Part shown: positions 26,183-35,167 of the stretch, piece by piece | How the letters are laid out: each line of letters begins with the position of its first letter | Numbering within the stretch: position 1 is the first letter of the stretch | Origin: Pseudomonadota bacterium | Lineage (GTDB): Bacteria > Pseudomonadota > Gammaproteobacteria > Burkholderiales > Ferrovaceae | Length of the DNA stretch: 64,000 bases | Direction: 5' to 3' | Assembly: GCA_021798835.1 (NCBI GenBank) | Contig: JAJZBQ010000003.1 | Coordinates: 1-64,000, forward strand | Notes under the pieces: generated by a model | What the model saw: the letters and a program-made list of their open reading frames with translations, nothing else | Database searches by the model: none | Told to the model about the DNA's origin: nothing | Made by a program: the position numbers and the translations under genes

Positions 26183-26590
26183 ATGAAAACCCAGATCCGC
26201 ACCGCCTTGGTTTATGCTTGTTCCTTGACCCTATTGGGAGGCAGTTTGGCTGCTCGCGCCGAGTTGATCCCGAGCACCCACTTGAACGATCCCACTCTTC
26301 CCCAGGGTTCACAACCATTGCCGCAGAATTCGCAACCATTAACGGCCGAACAGGATCGACAAGCTGTCCAACAGTTTGTGGATCGCGCCGAAGTGCAAAA
26401 AAAGATCCAGGAACTGGGGCTGGGTTCCATCATCACAGCTCAACGCCTGGCCTTACTCAGTGATGATGAAGCTCGTGATCTTGCCAACCGTATTCGCCAG
26501 ATGCCTGCAGGGGGAAATTTCTCCAGTTTGACTGCCAGCGACATCATCATCATTCTACTGGTCGCCATCCTGCTGGTTCTGATTGTTTGA
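26183..26590 (+). CDS. PA2779-family small exported membrane protein
   Basis: A 135-residue protein resembling the Pseudomonas PA2779 family, of unknown function. A signal peptide covers residues 1-26 (ending AARA). A helical region follows (EQDRQAVQQFVDRAEVQKKI, then LSDDEARDLANRIRQMPAGG). A C-terminal hydrophobic tail, residues 119-135 (DIIIILLVAILLVLIV), could span the inner membrane. The PAGG at 108-111 just before that tail is a feature I recall as shared by the family. AAGGAGGG before the ATG is a very strong ribosome binding site. The last three bases overlap the next gene, a C39-like peptidase, the constant partner of this family. Confidence 0.75.
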   Translation: MKTQIRTALVYACSLTLLGGSLAARAELIPSTHLNDPTLPQGSQPLPQNSQPLTAEQDRQAVQQFVDRAEVQKKIQELGLGSIITAQRLALLSDDEARDLANRIRQMPAGGNFSSLTASDIIIILLVAILLVLIV

Positions 26591-27518
26591 CATCTATATC
26601 ACCCCACTGATTCGGGCTTCTGTTCTGGCAACTCTGGGGTTGTGGCTGGGGGGGTGTGCCACCACGATGTCGCCAGAGTTGCCAGTCTCACTCCCCCCGA
26701 GGGTTTCTCTTGATCATGTCCCCTTCTTTCCGGACAATCAGGAGTGGTGTGGCCCGGCTTCTCTGGCCTCCACATTGTCTTGGGCTGGTGATGCTGTATC
26801 TCCTGCTGCACTGGCACCGCACGTATATTCCCCGGAGCGTCATGGCTCGCTCCCTCTGGATTTGATCGGCGCAACCCGGCAACAAGGATTGATCCCGTTT
26901 GTCATGCCTCCTCATTTCTCCGCCCTACTGCTGGAGTTGGCTCATGGCCATCCAGTATTGGTTCTGCAAAAAGTAGGGTTACTGGAAGGGACGTGGCACT
27001 ATGCGGTTGCCATTGGGTATGACCTGCCAACCCAGACATTGTGGCTCCATTCCGGCACAACGGCGCGCCAAACCGAAACGTTCAACTATTTTGAACAAAC
27101 CTGGTCTCCCGGAGGCGACTGGGCACTGGTCATCACCCCATCCGGAACCTTACCAGCCAGCGCACAGGAAAACATCTACCTGGATCAGATCATGCCCCTG
27201 GAAAAATTTGCCCCAACGCTGGCCACCCAAGGATATCTCAATGCGCTGACCCGCTGGCCGGAAAGTTATCGCGCCCGAATGGGTCTGGGGAATCTGGCTT
27301 TTCAGGAACACCATTACCACATGGCATTACAAAATTACCAGCAGGCAGTCAAAGAACACCCACTGGAAGGCGATGCTTTCAATAATCTGGCTGAAACATG
27401 GCTTTTCTTAGGGAAACTACCAGAAGCGCATCAAGCCATCGTTCAGGCTCTGGCACTGGGAGGTGCACATCGGGAAATCTACGAGAAAACCTTTAAGGAA
27501 ATCAATGAATCCCGGTAA
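26583..27518 (+). CDS. PA2778-family C39-like cysteine peptidase lipoprotein with TPRs
   Basis: A 311-residue protein. A signal sequence ends in the lipobox LGGC (Cys25), so it should be anchored in the outer or inner membrane facing the periplasm. Residues about 40-185 form a papain-like C39 domain: the nucleophile Cys56 is in QEWCGPASLAS and the His139 pair in GTWHYAVAIGYD. Residues about 215-305 carry two or three tetratricopeptide repeats (ARMGLGNLAFQEHHYHMALQ). The best start is TTG at 26583, because the only in-frame ATG (residue 29) lies after the lipobox. It overlaps its partner by eight bases. The stop is only nine bases from the 3' end of tRNA-Cys, which faces it. Confidence 0.78.
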   Translation: MFDIYITPLIRASVLATLGLWLGGCATTMSPELPVSLPPRVSLDHVPFFPDNQEWCGPASLASTLSWAGDAVSPAALAPHVYSPERHGSLPLDLIGATRQQGLIPFVMPPHFSALLLELAHGHPVLVLQKVGLLEGTWHYAVAIGYDLPTQTLWLHSGTTARQTETFNYFEQTWSPGGDWALVITPSGTLPASAQENIYLDQIMPLEKFAPTLATQGYLNALTRWPESYRARMGLGNLAFQEHHYHMALQNYQQAVKEHPLEGDAFNNLAETWLFLGKLPEAHQAIVQALALGGAHREIYEKTFKEINESR

Positions 27519-27526
27519 TAATAACA

Positions 27527-27600
27527 TGGAGGCGCGAGCCGGAGTCGAACCGACCTACATGGATTTGCAATCCAGTGCATAACCGCTTTGCTATCGCGCC
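27527..27600 (-). tRNA. tRNA-Cys (GCA)
   Basis: The 74-base gene has the acceptor strands GGCGCGA and TCGCGCC, discriminator T and an encoded CCA at 27527-27529. The anticodon loop is TTGCAAA, giving anticodon GCA for cysteine. It lies five bases downstream of tRNA-Gly and is probably processed from the same transcript. No intrinsic terminator is visible before the convergent peptidase gene. Confidence 0.95.
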
Positions 27601-27605
27601 AGAAC

Positions 27606-27681
27606 TGGAGCGGGAGACGAGTCTCGAACTCGCGACCTCAACCTTGGCAAGGTTGCGCTCTACCAACTGAGCTACTCCCGC
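27606..27681 (-). tRNA. tRNA-Gly (GCC)
   Basis: The 76-base cloverleaf has the acceptor strands GCGGGAG and CTCCCGC, discriminator T and an encoded CCA at 27606-27608. The D-arm is TAGCTCAGTTGGTAGAGC and the anticodon loop TTGCCAA, giving anticodon GCC for glycine. It is the first gene of a Gly-Cys tRNA pair with a strong promoter just upstream. Confidence 0.96.
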
Positions 27682-27691
27682 GAAAACAGAG

Positions 27692-27720
27692 ATTCTAACC
27701 ATCTCTTGAGTTGCCGTCAA
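27692..27720 (-). promoter_or_regulatory. Promoter of the tRNA-Gly/tRNA-Cys transcript
   Basis: On the minus strand TTGACG (27720-27715), a 17-base spacer and TAGAAT (27697-27692) make a near-consensus sigma-70 promoter. Transcription would begin within about 5 bases of the mature tRNA-Gly 5' end. Confidence 0.85.
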
Positions 27721-27866
27721 TTCCCCCCTCTATTTATTTTTTATCTGACATTCCAGCCATGATACTCTTCAATTCCTGACACAACTTGGCAGGCATATGG
27801 TAAAAAGTCGATACAGTCGTGCCATATCGCGCAACTTCCCATCTTTTCCCTTCGCGAGGAGCGATC

Positions 27867-28952
27867 ATGTTTTTCAACAATAAAAAAGACACCGAACGCT
27901 GGCAGCATGAACGCCGTCAACTGCAACAAGGGCTTGATCAGGCAAATCAGGAAAATGAGCGCCTACAAGGAATCTTGCAGGACAAAGACAATACATTAGC
28001 CAATCTGCAACGTGAAAACACCTTGAATCGCACCCTACTCCAGCAACTGGGCTCCTTTGGCCGATCGCTGATCGATGCGCAAAGCAGCCTGTCTACACTG
28101 GCTGAATCCATGCGCGTTGAGAAGGATCAAGCTGTCCGCGCCCATGAAGTCTCACTGGCCAGCCGCAACGCCGTCGAACGCATATCCACCAATCTGGGGG
28201 AACTTTCCCAAGCGTCTCAGCAAACCGCCGAACAGGTCGATCGGCTCGATGGGCGAGCACAGGAAATCATCCGCATCATCCAACTGATCAAGGAAGTGGC
28301 AGACCAGACCAATCTGTTGGCACTCAATGCCGCCATAGAAGCAGCACGAGCAGGAGAGCAAGGACGTGGATTTGCTGTCGTAGCCGATGAAGTACGCAAA
28401 TTGGCAGAACGCACGGCCAATGCCACCGGAGAAATTTCCCGGCTCGTGGATCAGATCCGTGGCGATAGTTCCAGCAGCAAGGCACAAATGACCCAATTGG
28501 CACAGCAATCCGTAAGTTTCAGCGATGAAAGCCAGAAAACGGCCACAACCATGCGCTCCGCCATGGATATTTCCTCAGAAATGGAAAAATCCATTACCAC
28601 CTCTTCCCTGCGTGCTTTTTGTGAACTCGCCAAAATCGATCACATCGCATTCAAATTCAGGGTATACCAATCATTACTGGGCATCACCCAGGAAAACGCT
28701 GCTCAATTTCCTTCGCATACCACCTGCCGCTTGGGACAGTGGTACTATGAAGGCGAAGGAAAGAACAGTTTTTCCAAACTCCCCGGTTATCAGGCGATTG
28801 AGGCACCGCACACGCAGGTTCATGAATCTGCCCAGCGCGCTCTGGCAGCCTATCAGGAAGGCCGGCTGGAGCAAGTCGTAGAGTGGGTAGAAAAAATGGA
28901 ACAGGCCAGCCACCAAGTTACGGCCGCTCTTGAAAAAATGGCGACCAGTTAG
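27867..28952 (+). CDS. Soluble chemoreceptor with C-terminal CZB zinc domain
   Basis: A 361-residue methyl-accepting-chemotaxis-type protein with no membrane segment or periplasmic domain, so it is cytoplasmic. Residues about 10-60 form a coiled coil. The kinase-signalling hairpin tip is [20 protein letters not shown] (143-162), continued by [20 protein letters not shown]. Residues about 250-361 are a CZB domain, with zinc ligands expected at His259, the H-x-x-C pair in [12 protein letters not shown] (His284, Cys287), and a His in the APHTQVHE segment. In other bacteria CZB receptors sense zinc through HOCl or pH chemistry. A GAGGAG site supports the start. It interrupts the usual pgsA-tRNA neighbourhood on the opposite strand; no other chemotaxis gene is in the window. 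Confidence 0.9.
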   Translation: MFFNNKKDTERWQHERRQLQQGLDQANQENERLQGILQDKDNTLANLQRENTLNRTLLQQLGSFGRSLIDAQSSLSTLAESMRVEKDQAVRAHEVSLASRNAVERISTNLGELSQASQQTAEQVDRLDGRAQEIIRIIQLIKEVADQTNLLALNAAIEAARAGEQGRGFAVVADEVRKLAERTANATGEISRLVDQIRGDSSSSKAQMTQLAQQSVSFSDESQKTATTMRSAMDISSEMEKSITTSSLRAFCELAKIDHIAFKFRVYQSLLGITQENAAQFPSHTTCRLGQWYYEGEGKNSFSKLPGYQAIEAPHTQVHESAQRALAAYQEGRLEQVVEWVEKMEQASHQVTAALEKMATS

Positions 28953-28987
28953 GTCATCCGCTGCGTTACCTTTTCAGAAGGGGACAA

Positions 28988-29557
28988 TCAAAAATCGGCG
29001 GCTCCCGCTCGAATGGCAACTCGCAGGTAGTAAACCATGGATACCAGCGTAAGTAACGCCGCCAACCATAATGCCGATATCCCGATGATCTGGCAAGATA
29101 AGCCAGGTATCAGTGGCTGGTCATAAAGCAGAAATGGAATGGAGATCATCTGAGCCGTAGTTTTGACTTTTCCCAAGGTTGATACGGCGACATTCGCGCT
29201 TTTTCCCAGTTGTGCCATCCATTCACGCAATGCTGAAATACTGATTTCTCGACCGATAATGATCAGCGCCAAGGCTGCTGGCGCACGCTGCAAATCTACC
29301 AGTACAATGAGCGCGGCCATCACCATCAATTTATCGGCCACCGGATCAAGAAAAGCACCAAATGCAGTCGTTTGATTGAGGCGACGCGCCAAATAACCAT
29401 CAAAGGCATCTGTCAAAGCCGCCAGAATAAACAAAGCAGCCGCCACAGCACCCGCCTGAGGTTCTGTAAGCCAGCGCGATGGAAAATAGGAGACCCCCAC
29501 GAACACCGGGATCAGTCCCAGACGAAACAGGGTCAATGTATTGGGGATATTGATCAT
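28988..29557 (-). CDS. pgsA: CDP-diacylglycerol-glycerol-3-phosphate 3-phosphatidyltransferase
   Basis: PgsA joins CDP-diacylglycerol and glycerol-3-phosphate in the inner membrane, the first step to phosphatidylglycerol and cardiolipin. The 189-residue protein has four to five hydrophobic helices and the CDP-alcohol phosphotransferase signature complete: DAFDGYLARR, then eight residues on, GAFLDPVADK. The N-terminus MINIPNTLTLFRLGLIPVFV is typical. It starts nine bases after uvrC stops, so both are on one transcript, the same order as in E. coli. Confidence 0.95.
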   Translation of the reverse strand: MINIPNTLTLFRLGLIPVFVGVSYFPSRWLTEPQAGAVAAALFILAALTDAFDGYLARRLNQTTAFGAFLDPVADKLMVMAALIVLVDLQRAPAALALIIIGREISISALREWMAQLGKSANVAVSTLGKVKTTAQMISIPFLLYDQPLIPGLSCQIIGISALWLAALLTLVSMVYYLRVAIRAGAADF

Positions 29558-29566
29558 GTGACCATT

Positions 29567-31372
29567 CTACCCATTACCGGCCCCATGTAGGGCAACAAAA
29601 ATTTCACGCGCCAAGCGTTCTCCAATCCCCGGTATGCGCGCAATGTCTGTTTCAGCTGCTTGCCGCAGCCCCTGTTGGCCGCCCAGACTCTCCAACAGCA
29701 TGCGTCGCTTCTTTTCCCCAATTCCTGGAATTCCTTCCAGAATCGTATGGCGGCGTTCACGTCGGATTCTGGCGTGGTGTCCTGAAACCGCAAAACGGTG
29801 AGCCTCGTCCCGAACGGCCTGAAGCAGATGAAATCCCGCATCCAGTGGTGACAAATGCAAAACCGCTTCGCCTGTGCGATGGATTTGCTCCTCACCAACA
29901 CGCCGCTCAGGCCCTTTGGACAAAGCAGCGAGCGGCAAGTCAAGTGTATAGCCATCCAGCACCATTTGCGCCACGTTAAGTTGCCCCTTTCCTCCATCAA
30001 TCAGCAACAAATCGGGAATTACACCATCCTCGCGAGCATGACGAAAACGCCTTTCCAGTGCCTGTCTCATAGCGGCCAGATCATCACCACGAACCACCCC
30101 GTCTATGGTATAGCGCCGATACGCGCTCTTCAATGGCTTTCCCTGTTCAAATACTACGCAAGAAGCGACAGTACCCGATCCACGATGATGACTGATGTCA
30201 AAGCACTCGATACGCATGGGTAAACGCGGAAGATTCAATGCTTGCTGCAACGCCTGAAGGCGACGCTGCTGCCCTTGCTGCTGCAGCCCCCGTTGTTGCA
30301 GTGCACCCTGCGCATTGCGCAAGGCCCCATCCATCCAGGCACGAGCCACACCCTGGGGCTGGTGAATCCAGCGCACACGAGCACCGCGCCGTTGACCCAG
30401 CCAATCCAGCAACGCCGCATCAGGGCAAGGATAGTTGCACAGAAGACGCGCCTGGGGACGATGCTCCCCGTAGTGATGCACCATAAAAGCCGTTATAACC
30501 TCAGAAACAGAGGCTCCTTGCCCATGTTCGGGAAACAAGTTGCGATCCCCACAATGGCGACCTTGGCGAATCATGGTCAGATTGACCACGGTTTCCCCCT
30601 GATCTTGTACCAGACAGACGATGTCCACTTCGTCATCCTGCTGGGTTGCTACACTCTGGGTGCTGAGCAACGACTGCACCATGGCGATGCGATCGCGCCA
30701 ATACGCCGCTGTTTCGTAATCGAGTTGCTGGGCAGCCTGATTCATCTGATCAGCCCACTGTTGACGCAACTGATATTCTTCTCCCCTGAGAAAACGTGCG
30801 GTTTGCTCCACACCCTGAGCATATGCCTCCGCCCCGATCTGACCTACACAGGGTGCGCTGCAACGCCCTATTTGATACAGCAAACAAGGACGCGACCTGT
30901 TTTTGAACACGTTATCTTCACAGGTTCTTAGCAAAAATATCTTCTGTAAAACTTGAATGATTTCGCGTGCCGCAGCGCCATGAGGATATGGTCCAAAATA
31001 CTGGTGAGGACCGTGGGTCTTTCCGCGAAAATAAGTTAGCCTGGGAAACTCATGATGCGTCAACTGCAGATAAGGATAACTCTTATCATCTCGAAACACG
31101 ATATTGAAGGGAGGGCGATGCTCCTTGATAAGGTTGCTTTCCAGTAATAATGCCTCAGACTCCGAGGTTGTTCGAGTAATTTCTATGCGTTGGATCTGAG
31201 AGACCAGCAATCGCAACCGCGGATTCTCCAGTTCACGCTGGAAGTATGAATTGACACGTCGTTTAAGATGGCGCGCCTTACCGACATAAAGCAGTTGATC
31301 CCGTGAATCATAAAAACGATAGACTCCCGGTTGTGCCGGCAAAGTCAAACGAAACTCATCCAGAGTCGTCAT
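29567..31372 (-). CDS. uvrC: Excinuclease ABC subunit C
   Basis: UvrC makes the two incisions in nucleotide excision repair after UvrAB has located damage. In 601 residues it has an N-terminal GIY-YIG nuclease (GVYRFYDSRDQLLYVGKARH), the Cys-rich loop CLLYQIGRCSAPCVG, a UVR motif region near residue 200, the RNase H-like C-terminal nuclease (IECFDISHHRGSGTVASCVV, LLIDGGKGQL), and two helix-hairpin-helix motifs at the end (EGIPGIGEKKRRML, RIPGIGERLA). The start overlaps the upstream efflux gene by four bases. Confidence 0.97.
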   Translation of the reverse strand: MTTLDEFRLTLPAQPGVYRFYDSRDQLLYVGKARHLKRRVNSYFQRELENPRLRLLVSQIQRIEITRTTSESEALLLESNLIKEHRPPFNIVFRDDKSYPYLQLTHHEFPRLTYFRGKTHGPHQYFGPYPHGAAAREIIQVLQKIFLLRTCEDNVFKNRSRPCLLYQIGRCSAPCVGQIGAEAYAQGVEQTARFLRGEEYQLRQQWADQMNQAAQQLDYETAAYWRDRIAMVQSLLSTQSVATQQDDEVDIVCLVQDQGETVVNLTMIRQGRHCGDRNLFPEHGQGASVSEVITAFMVHHYGEHRPQARLLCNYPCPDAALLDWLGQRRGARVRWIHQPQGVARAWMDGALRNAQGALQQRGLQQQGQQRRLQALQQALNLPRLPMRIECFDISHHRGSGTVASCVVFEQGKPLKSAYRRYTIDGVVRGDDLAAMRQALERRFRHAREDGVIPDLLLIDGGKGQLNVAQMVLDGYTLDLPLAALSKGPERRVGEEQIHRTGEAVLHLSPLDAGFHLLQAVRDEAHRFAVSGHHARIRRERRHTILEGIPGIGEKKRRMLLESLGGQQGLRQAAETDIARIPGIGERLAREIFVALHGAGNG

Positions 31373-32319
31373 GCTCCACGCACGGGACGAACAGGTTCCG
31401 GTTGAAGCGTAATCTGTTCGATACCGTAATGCCCCATCAATAATTCACGCAAGCGTGCCAACTGATCGGGCCAATCGGTCATGGACTCCACTTCCAGATG
31501 TGCAGACAAAGCCAGCATTCCTGATGTCAGCGTCCAAACATGCAAATCATGCACCGCACAGACACCCTCGGCATGACTGAGTGCCTCCCCCACTTCTCGC
31601 AAGGACAACGAGGTCGGCACTCCTTCCATGAGCACATGTATCGCTTCAGACAAAATTTGCAGCGTGGAATTGAGCATGAGTCCTGCGACCACCAGAGACA
31701 AAATCGGATCGATCAACATCCAACCTGTCTGCCAGATCACCAACCCGGCTATGAGTGCCGCCAGCGATCCCAGGAAATCACCCAGGACATGAATCATCAG
31801 CGCACGGGCATTCAACCCCTTTTCCATGCGCGATAGCATCCAGCCATTGACAGCATTAAGCATCAGTCCGGCACAGGATACCCCAATCACTGGAAAGGGT
31901 TGTACCGGTGTCGGATGAGTCATGCGCGCAAAGGCTTCATAGACAATAAACCCAATCACTGCAATAAGAATCAATCCATTGAGGGCCGCAGACAAGATTT
32001 CTGCACGCTGCAGACCATAACTGTGTCGCTGGGTAGGGGGTTGCCGGCCAATCCACACCGCCAATGTTCCCAACCCCAGTGACAAGGCATCGGAAACCAT
32101 ATGGCCCGCGTCTGACAGCAACGCCAGAGAACCAGACCACCAACCAGTCAAGGCCTCCACTCCGGCAAATAGCGTGGTCAATATCAACGCGCCCAACATC
32201 GCCCGGGTAGTAGCAGGCCGCGCACCATGATGTGAATGCCCTGCCGGATCATGGTGAACATGCAAACCACGCACAGTAGAGGACGAAGAAACCGAATGCG
32301 AGTGATGAGAATGTCCCAT
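31369..32319 (-). CDS. Cation diffusion facilitator (zinc/cadmium/cobalt efflux)
   Basis: A CDF-family proton antiporter of 316 residues in the inner membrane. The N-terminus is a His-rich cytoplasmic stretch with several HxH pairs (MGHSHHSHS, HVHHDPAGHSHHG). Six hydrophobic helices follow, with the transport site SDAGHMVSDAL in helix 2 and a second Asp pattern in helix 5 (HVLGDFLGS). The cytoplasmic C-terminal domain contains the conserved VHDLHVWTLTSG. This pattern fits the CzcD/ZitB/DmeF zinc-type branch. I chose the ATG at 32319; a TTG at 32334 would overlap nagZ. It is coupled to uvrC by a four-base overlap. No metal-regulator site is visible. Confidence 0.92.
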   Translation of the reverse strand: MGHSHHSHSVSSSSTVRGLHVHHDPAGHSHHGARPATTRAMLGALILTTLFAGVEALTGWWSGSLALLSDAGHMVSDALSLGLGTLAVWIGRQPPTQRHSYGLQRAEILSAALNGLILIAVIGFIVYEAFARMTHPTPVQPFPVIGVSCAGLMLNAVNGWMLSRMEKGLNARALMIHVLGDFLGSLAALIAGLVIWQTGWMLIDPILSLVVAGLMLNSTLQILSEAIHVLMEGVPTSLSLREVGEALSHAEGVCAVHDLHVWTLTSGMLALSAHLEVESMTDWPDQLARLRELLMGHYGIEQITLQPEPVRPVRGA

Positions 32320-32320
32320 T

Positions 32321-33343
32321 TCAGTTCTCGTCAACGTGGGTTAGCAACCAGTCACGTGCTTCCTCATAAGCCGCTTTTCTTTGCGCCTCGTTTCCACACG
32401 AACGCCAGCGCAAGGATGACCAACGATCGGCAAGCGTCAATGAATTGGGACGCGTCTCCAATATTCGCAAAACCTCACGAGCCGCTGCGGGATCGTTGCA
32501 TACCAGCAAGGCATCACAACCCGCCTCCAGTGCCGCACATGTGCGTTGTTCCAGTGTCCCCCAGGCCATGGCTCCACCCATGGTCAAATCATCACTGATC
32601 ACCAACCCCGAAAATCCGAGACGTTGTCGCAACCAGTCACGGATACAGACGGTAGAAAATCCTGCTGGCGCAGAATCCAGGGCCGGGTAGAGCACGTGGG
32701 CAGGCATGACCGCTTGAACCAGGTTTGCCAACTGCTGAAAAGGAATCAAATCTCGTTTTTCAATCTGGTCCACAGAACGATCATCAACGGGCAAACCCAC
32801 ATGAGAATCCATACGTACATAGCCATGACCCGGGAAATGTTTGGCGACCGCCGCCATACCCTGCTCATGCAATCCCTGAATCATGGCCTGAGCCAGCGCA
32901 ACAACCCCTTGGGGCTGACCATGGAAGGCTCGTGTTCCAATCACCGCACTGCGCCCATAATCCAGATCCAGCACCGGCGCAAAAGAAAAATCCAGCCCCA
33001 GATCGGCCAGTTCCCAGGCGATCACCGTACCACAGGCCTTGGCTCCAGTGAGGGCAAACTGGGGATCTTCTTGCCAACTGGAACCCCAACGGGCCATGGC
33101 AGGAATAGCCGTCAGTCCTTCACGAAAACGCTGGACACGTCCTCCTTCCTGATCCACTGCGATGAGGATATCCGGCCGCTGCTGACGAATCGCGGCAGTC
33201 AGATCACGCAACTGATTGACATCTCCTCCATAATTACGGGCAAAGAGAATGACCCCACCGACTGCTGCATGATGCAACCCATCGGCCTCCTCCTTGGTCA
33301 ACTCCAAGCCCTGCACATCCAGCATCACAGGACCCGGGGTCAT
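32321..33343 (-). CDS. nagZ: Beta-N-acetylhexosaminidase (peptidoglycan recycling)
   Basis: NagZ, a cytoplasmic GH3 enzyme of 340 residues, removes N-acetylglucosamine from anhydromuropeptides during cell-wall recycling. Family markers are VDQEGGRVQRFREG near residue 63, the flexible His loop VAKHFPGHGYVRMDSHVGLP, and ISDDLTMGGAM with the nucleophile Asp near residue 247. The length is that of single-domain Gram-negative NagZ. The start shares an ATGA overlap with acpS. Confidence 0.96.
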   Translation of the reverse strand: MTPGPVMLDVQGLELTKEEADGLHHAAVGGVILFARNYGGDVNQLRDLTAAIRQQRPDILIAVDQEGGRVQRFREGLTAIPAMARWGSSWQEDPQFALTGAKACGTVIAWELADLGLDFSFAPVLDLDYGRSAVIGTRAFHGQPQGVVALAQAMIQGLHEQGMAAVAKHFPGHGYVRMDSHVGLPVDDRSVDQIEKRDLIPFQQLANLVQAVMPAHVLYPALDSAPAGFSTVCIRDWLRQRLGFSGLVISDDLTMGGAMAWGTLEQRTCAALEAGCDALLVCNDPAAAREVLRILETRPNSLTLADRWSSLRWRSCGNEAQRKAAYEEARDWLLTHVDEN

Positions 33344-33720
33344 GCTGACTCCAATACCACGCAGGCCATGGCATGATCCTGTTCATCCGTCAATGTCAAC
33401 CACAGCCGCTCTACCTGACGCGCCGTAAGAGCGGGTTGCAAAGTAGCATCCGGAACCAGTTGAGGCGCACCCCAGAGATCATGTTTCGTCCCCACCGCGC
33501 GCCATTGCACGGGTCCTCTCATCCCCGTCCCCAATGCTTTGGAAAAAGCCTCTTTGGCGGCAAAACGTTTGGCCAAAAATCGTTCTGGAGCATGGCTCCG
33601 TTCCAATTGACATAATTCATCCGGTGTCAGGATACGCTCAGCAAACCGCTGTCCATGACGATCCCAAATCCCGCGGATACGCGCTATGGAAACCAGATCA
33701 ATGCCCAGACCCACGATCAT
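33340..33720 (-). CDS. acpS: Holo-[acyl-carrier-protein] synthase
   Basis: AcpS transfers 4'-phosphopantetheine from CoA to acyl carrier protein. The 126-residue protein has both family motifs: the magnesium-binding [12 protein letters not shown] at residues 4-15, and [15 protein letters not shown] with the acidic Glu and the Lys. Its length is normal. It lies between pdxJ and nagZ with four-base overlaps on both sides, the order usual in Betaproteobacteria. Confidence 0.96.
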   Translation of the reverse strand: MIVGLGIDLVSIARIRGIWDRHGQRFAERILTPDELCQLERSHAPERFLAKRFAAKEAFSKALGTGMRGPVQWRAVGTKHDLWGAPQLVPDATLQPALTARQVERLWLTLTDEQDHAMACVVLESA

Positions 33721-34442
33721 GACGCGGCTCCATCCATAATCGCCTTCATCTCCCGTACCGCCGCTTCCCAGCCCACAAACAGCGCGTGGGCCACGATGGC
33801 GTGACCAATATTCAACTCACGAATACCTTCCAGGGCTGCTATAGGACGAGTATTGTGGTAGTTCAAACCATGACCGGCATTGACCCGCAATCCCAACCGA
33901 TTGCCGAACTCCGTGGCCACCTTGATCCGCTCCAGTTCAGTGGCAACTTCTCTTTCTTCGACCAATTCGGCATAGTGACCTGTATGCAACTCAACCACTG
34001 GAGCACCAGCCCGATGCGCTGCATCGATCTGCTCTGGATCGGCATTGATGAACAAGGATACCCGAATCCCTGCTGCGCCCAGAGTAGCACACGCATGCTG
34101 TACCCGGTCAAAGTGACGCACCACATCTAAGCCCCCTTCGGTCGTCAATTCCTGACGACGCTCAGGAACCAAACAGGCATCATGGGGACGAATGCGCGTA
34201 GCAATACCCAGCATTTCCTCCGTAACCGCCATTTCCAAATTCATGCGCACCGATAACACTTCACGCAGAATTTCCAGATCACGGTCCTGAATATGACGAC
34301 GATCTTCACGCAAATGCAGGGTAATAGCATCTGCCCCCGCATATTCAGCCAACAATGCCGCCCGTACCGGGCTGGGATAGCGAGTACCACGCGCCTGCCT
34401 CAACGTCGCAATGTGATCGATATTGACACCCAATTGAATCAT
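33717..34442 (-). CDS. pdxJ: Pyridoxine 5'-phosphate synthase
   Basis: PdxJ condenses 1-deoxyxylulose-5-phosphate with 3-amino-2-oxopropyl phosphate to form pyridoxine phosphate. The 241-residue TIM barrel shows [15 protein letters not shown] at residues 5-19, [25 protein letters not shown] and [13 protein letters not shown]. The start at 34442 gives the family N-terminus and an ATGA overlap with recO; an upstream in-frame extension (to 34607) lies inside recO and is not likely translated. Confidence 0.96.
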   Translation of the reverse strand: MIQLGVNIDHIATLRQARGTRYPSPVRAALLAEYAGADAITLHLREDRRHIQDRDLEILREVLSVRMNLEMAVTEEMLGIATRIRPHDACLVPERRQELTTEGGLDVVRHFDRVQHACATLGAAGIRVSLFINADPEQIDAAHRAGAPVVELHTGHYAELVEEREVATELERIKVATEFGNRLGLRVNAGHGLNYHNTRPIAALEGIRELNIGHAIVAHALFVGWEAAVREMKAIMDGAAS

Positions 34443-35167
34443 AACGATGGAATCTCCTGTAGGATGCGGCGGGTATGGATCTCCTGCCCGCCCAAATGAA
34501 TATTGATCAACCGACGCATCAACGACTTGCTCTCCTGCAAGGAACGTGGATCCGCATATTGTCCTGCCACCATATCCTGGAGTGTCTTTCCATGAAAAGA
34601 CACGCACTCCGGCCGATGAGCACTCCAGACGATTACAGCACCATCATGATCCAGTTGGTACACCGCTTCTGGCTCAAGGGCCTCTTGGCCAAGTGTCGCC
34701 AAATTCGCCATCGGAGCAACACCCAGTGCAAGAAGCAGATGATACTCGAATGCACGTAAAACGGGTTCTGCGCTCACTCCCTCCGAAAGTTGCCGCACGG
34801 CCTCGGCATAGGCAACAAACAGACGTGCCTGTGGATCATCAGGAGGGAGCAGGCGATAAATCAACTCATTCAGATAGAATCCACAAAACAGCGCCCTACC
34901 CCGTAACAATGGGAGAGAATCCAGCCATTCTGCGGATTTCAGGGTGCGCAGGGATGTCTCTTGTCCAAACCAGGATAATTGCAAACACTGGAAAGGCTGC
35001 AGAATTCCCCGCAACGATGCACGCGGACGGCGCACCCCCTTGGCAAGAAGGGATAAACGACCTTGATGCCGGGTAAACACCTCGATGATCAGGCTGGTTT
35101 CACGCCACGCCAGCGTATGCAACAGATACCCCTGGGATTCCTGGTGATGACGAGACCTAGAAGTCAT
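34439..35167 (-). CDS. recO: DNA repair protein RecO
   Basis: RecO helps RecA load onto single-stranded DNA covered by SSB and anneals complementary strands. The 242-residue protein begins with the OB-fold pattern [20 protein letters not shown] and continues with [23 protein letters not shown] residues (here [17 protein letters not shown]). The C-terminal helical part is less conserved and lacks the Cys4 zinc motif of some homologues, as in E. coli. It overlaps era by 11 bases and pdxJ by four. Confidence 0.92.
   Translation of the reverse strand: MTSRSRHHQESQGYLLHTLAWRETSLIIEVFTRHQGRLSLLAKGVRRPRASLRGILQPFQCLQLSWFGQETSLRTLKSAEWLDSLPLLRGRALFCGFYLNELIYRLLPPDDPQARLFVAYAEAVRQLSEGVSAEPVLRAFEYHLLLALGVAPMANLATLGQEALEPEAVYQLDHDGAVIVWSAHRPECVSFHGKTLQDMVAGQYADPRSLQESKSLMRRLINIHLGGQEIHTRRILQEIPSL

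Noticed and set aside
30242..30931. A 229-codon plus-strand open frame
   Set aside because: It is antisense to uvrC, lacks any family motif and has no ribosome binding site.
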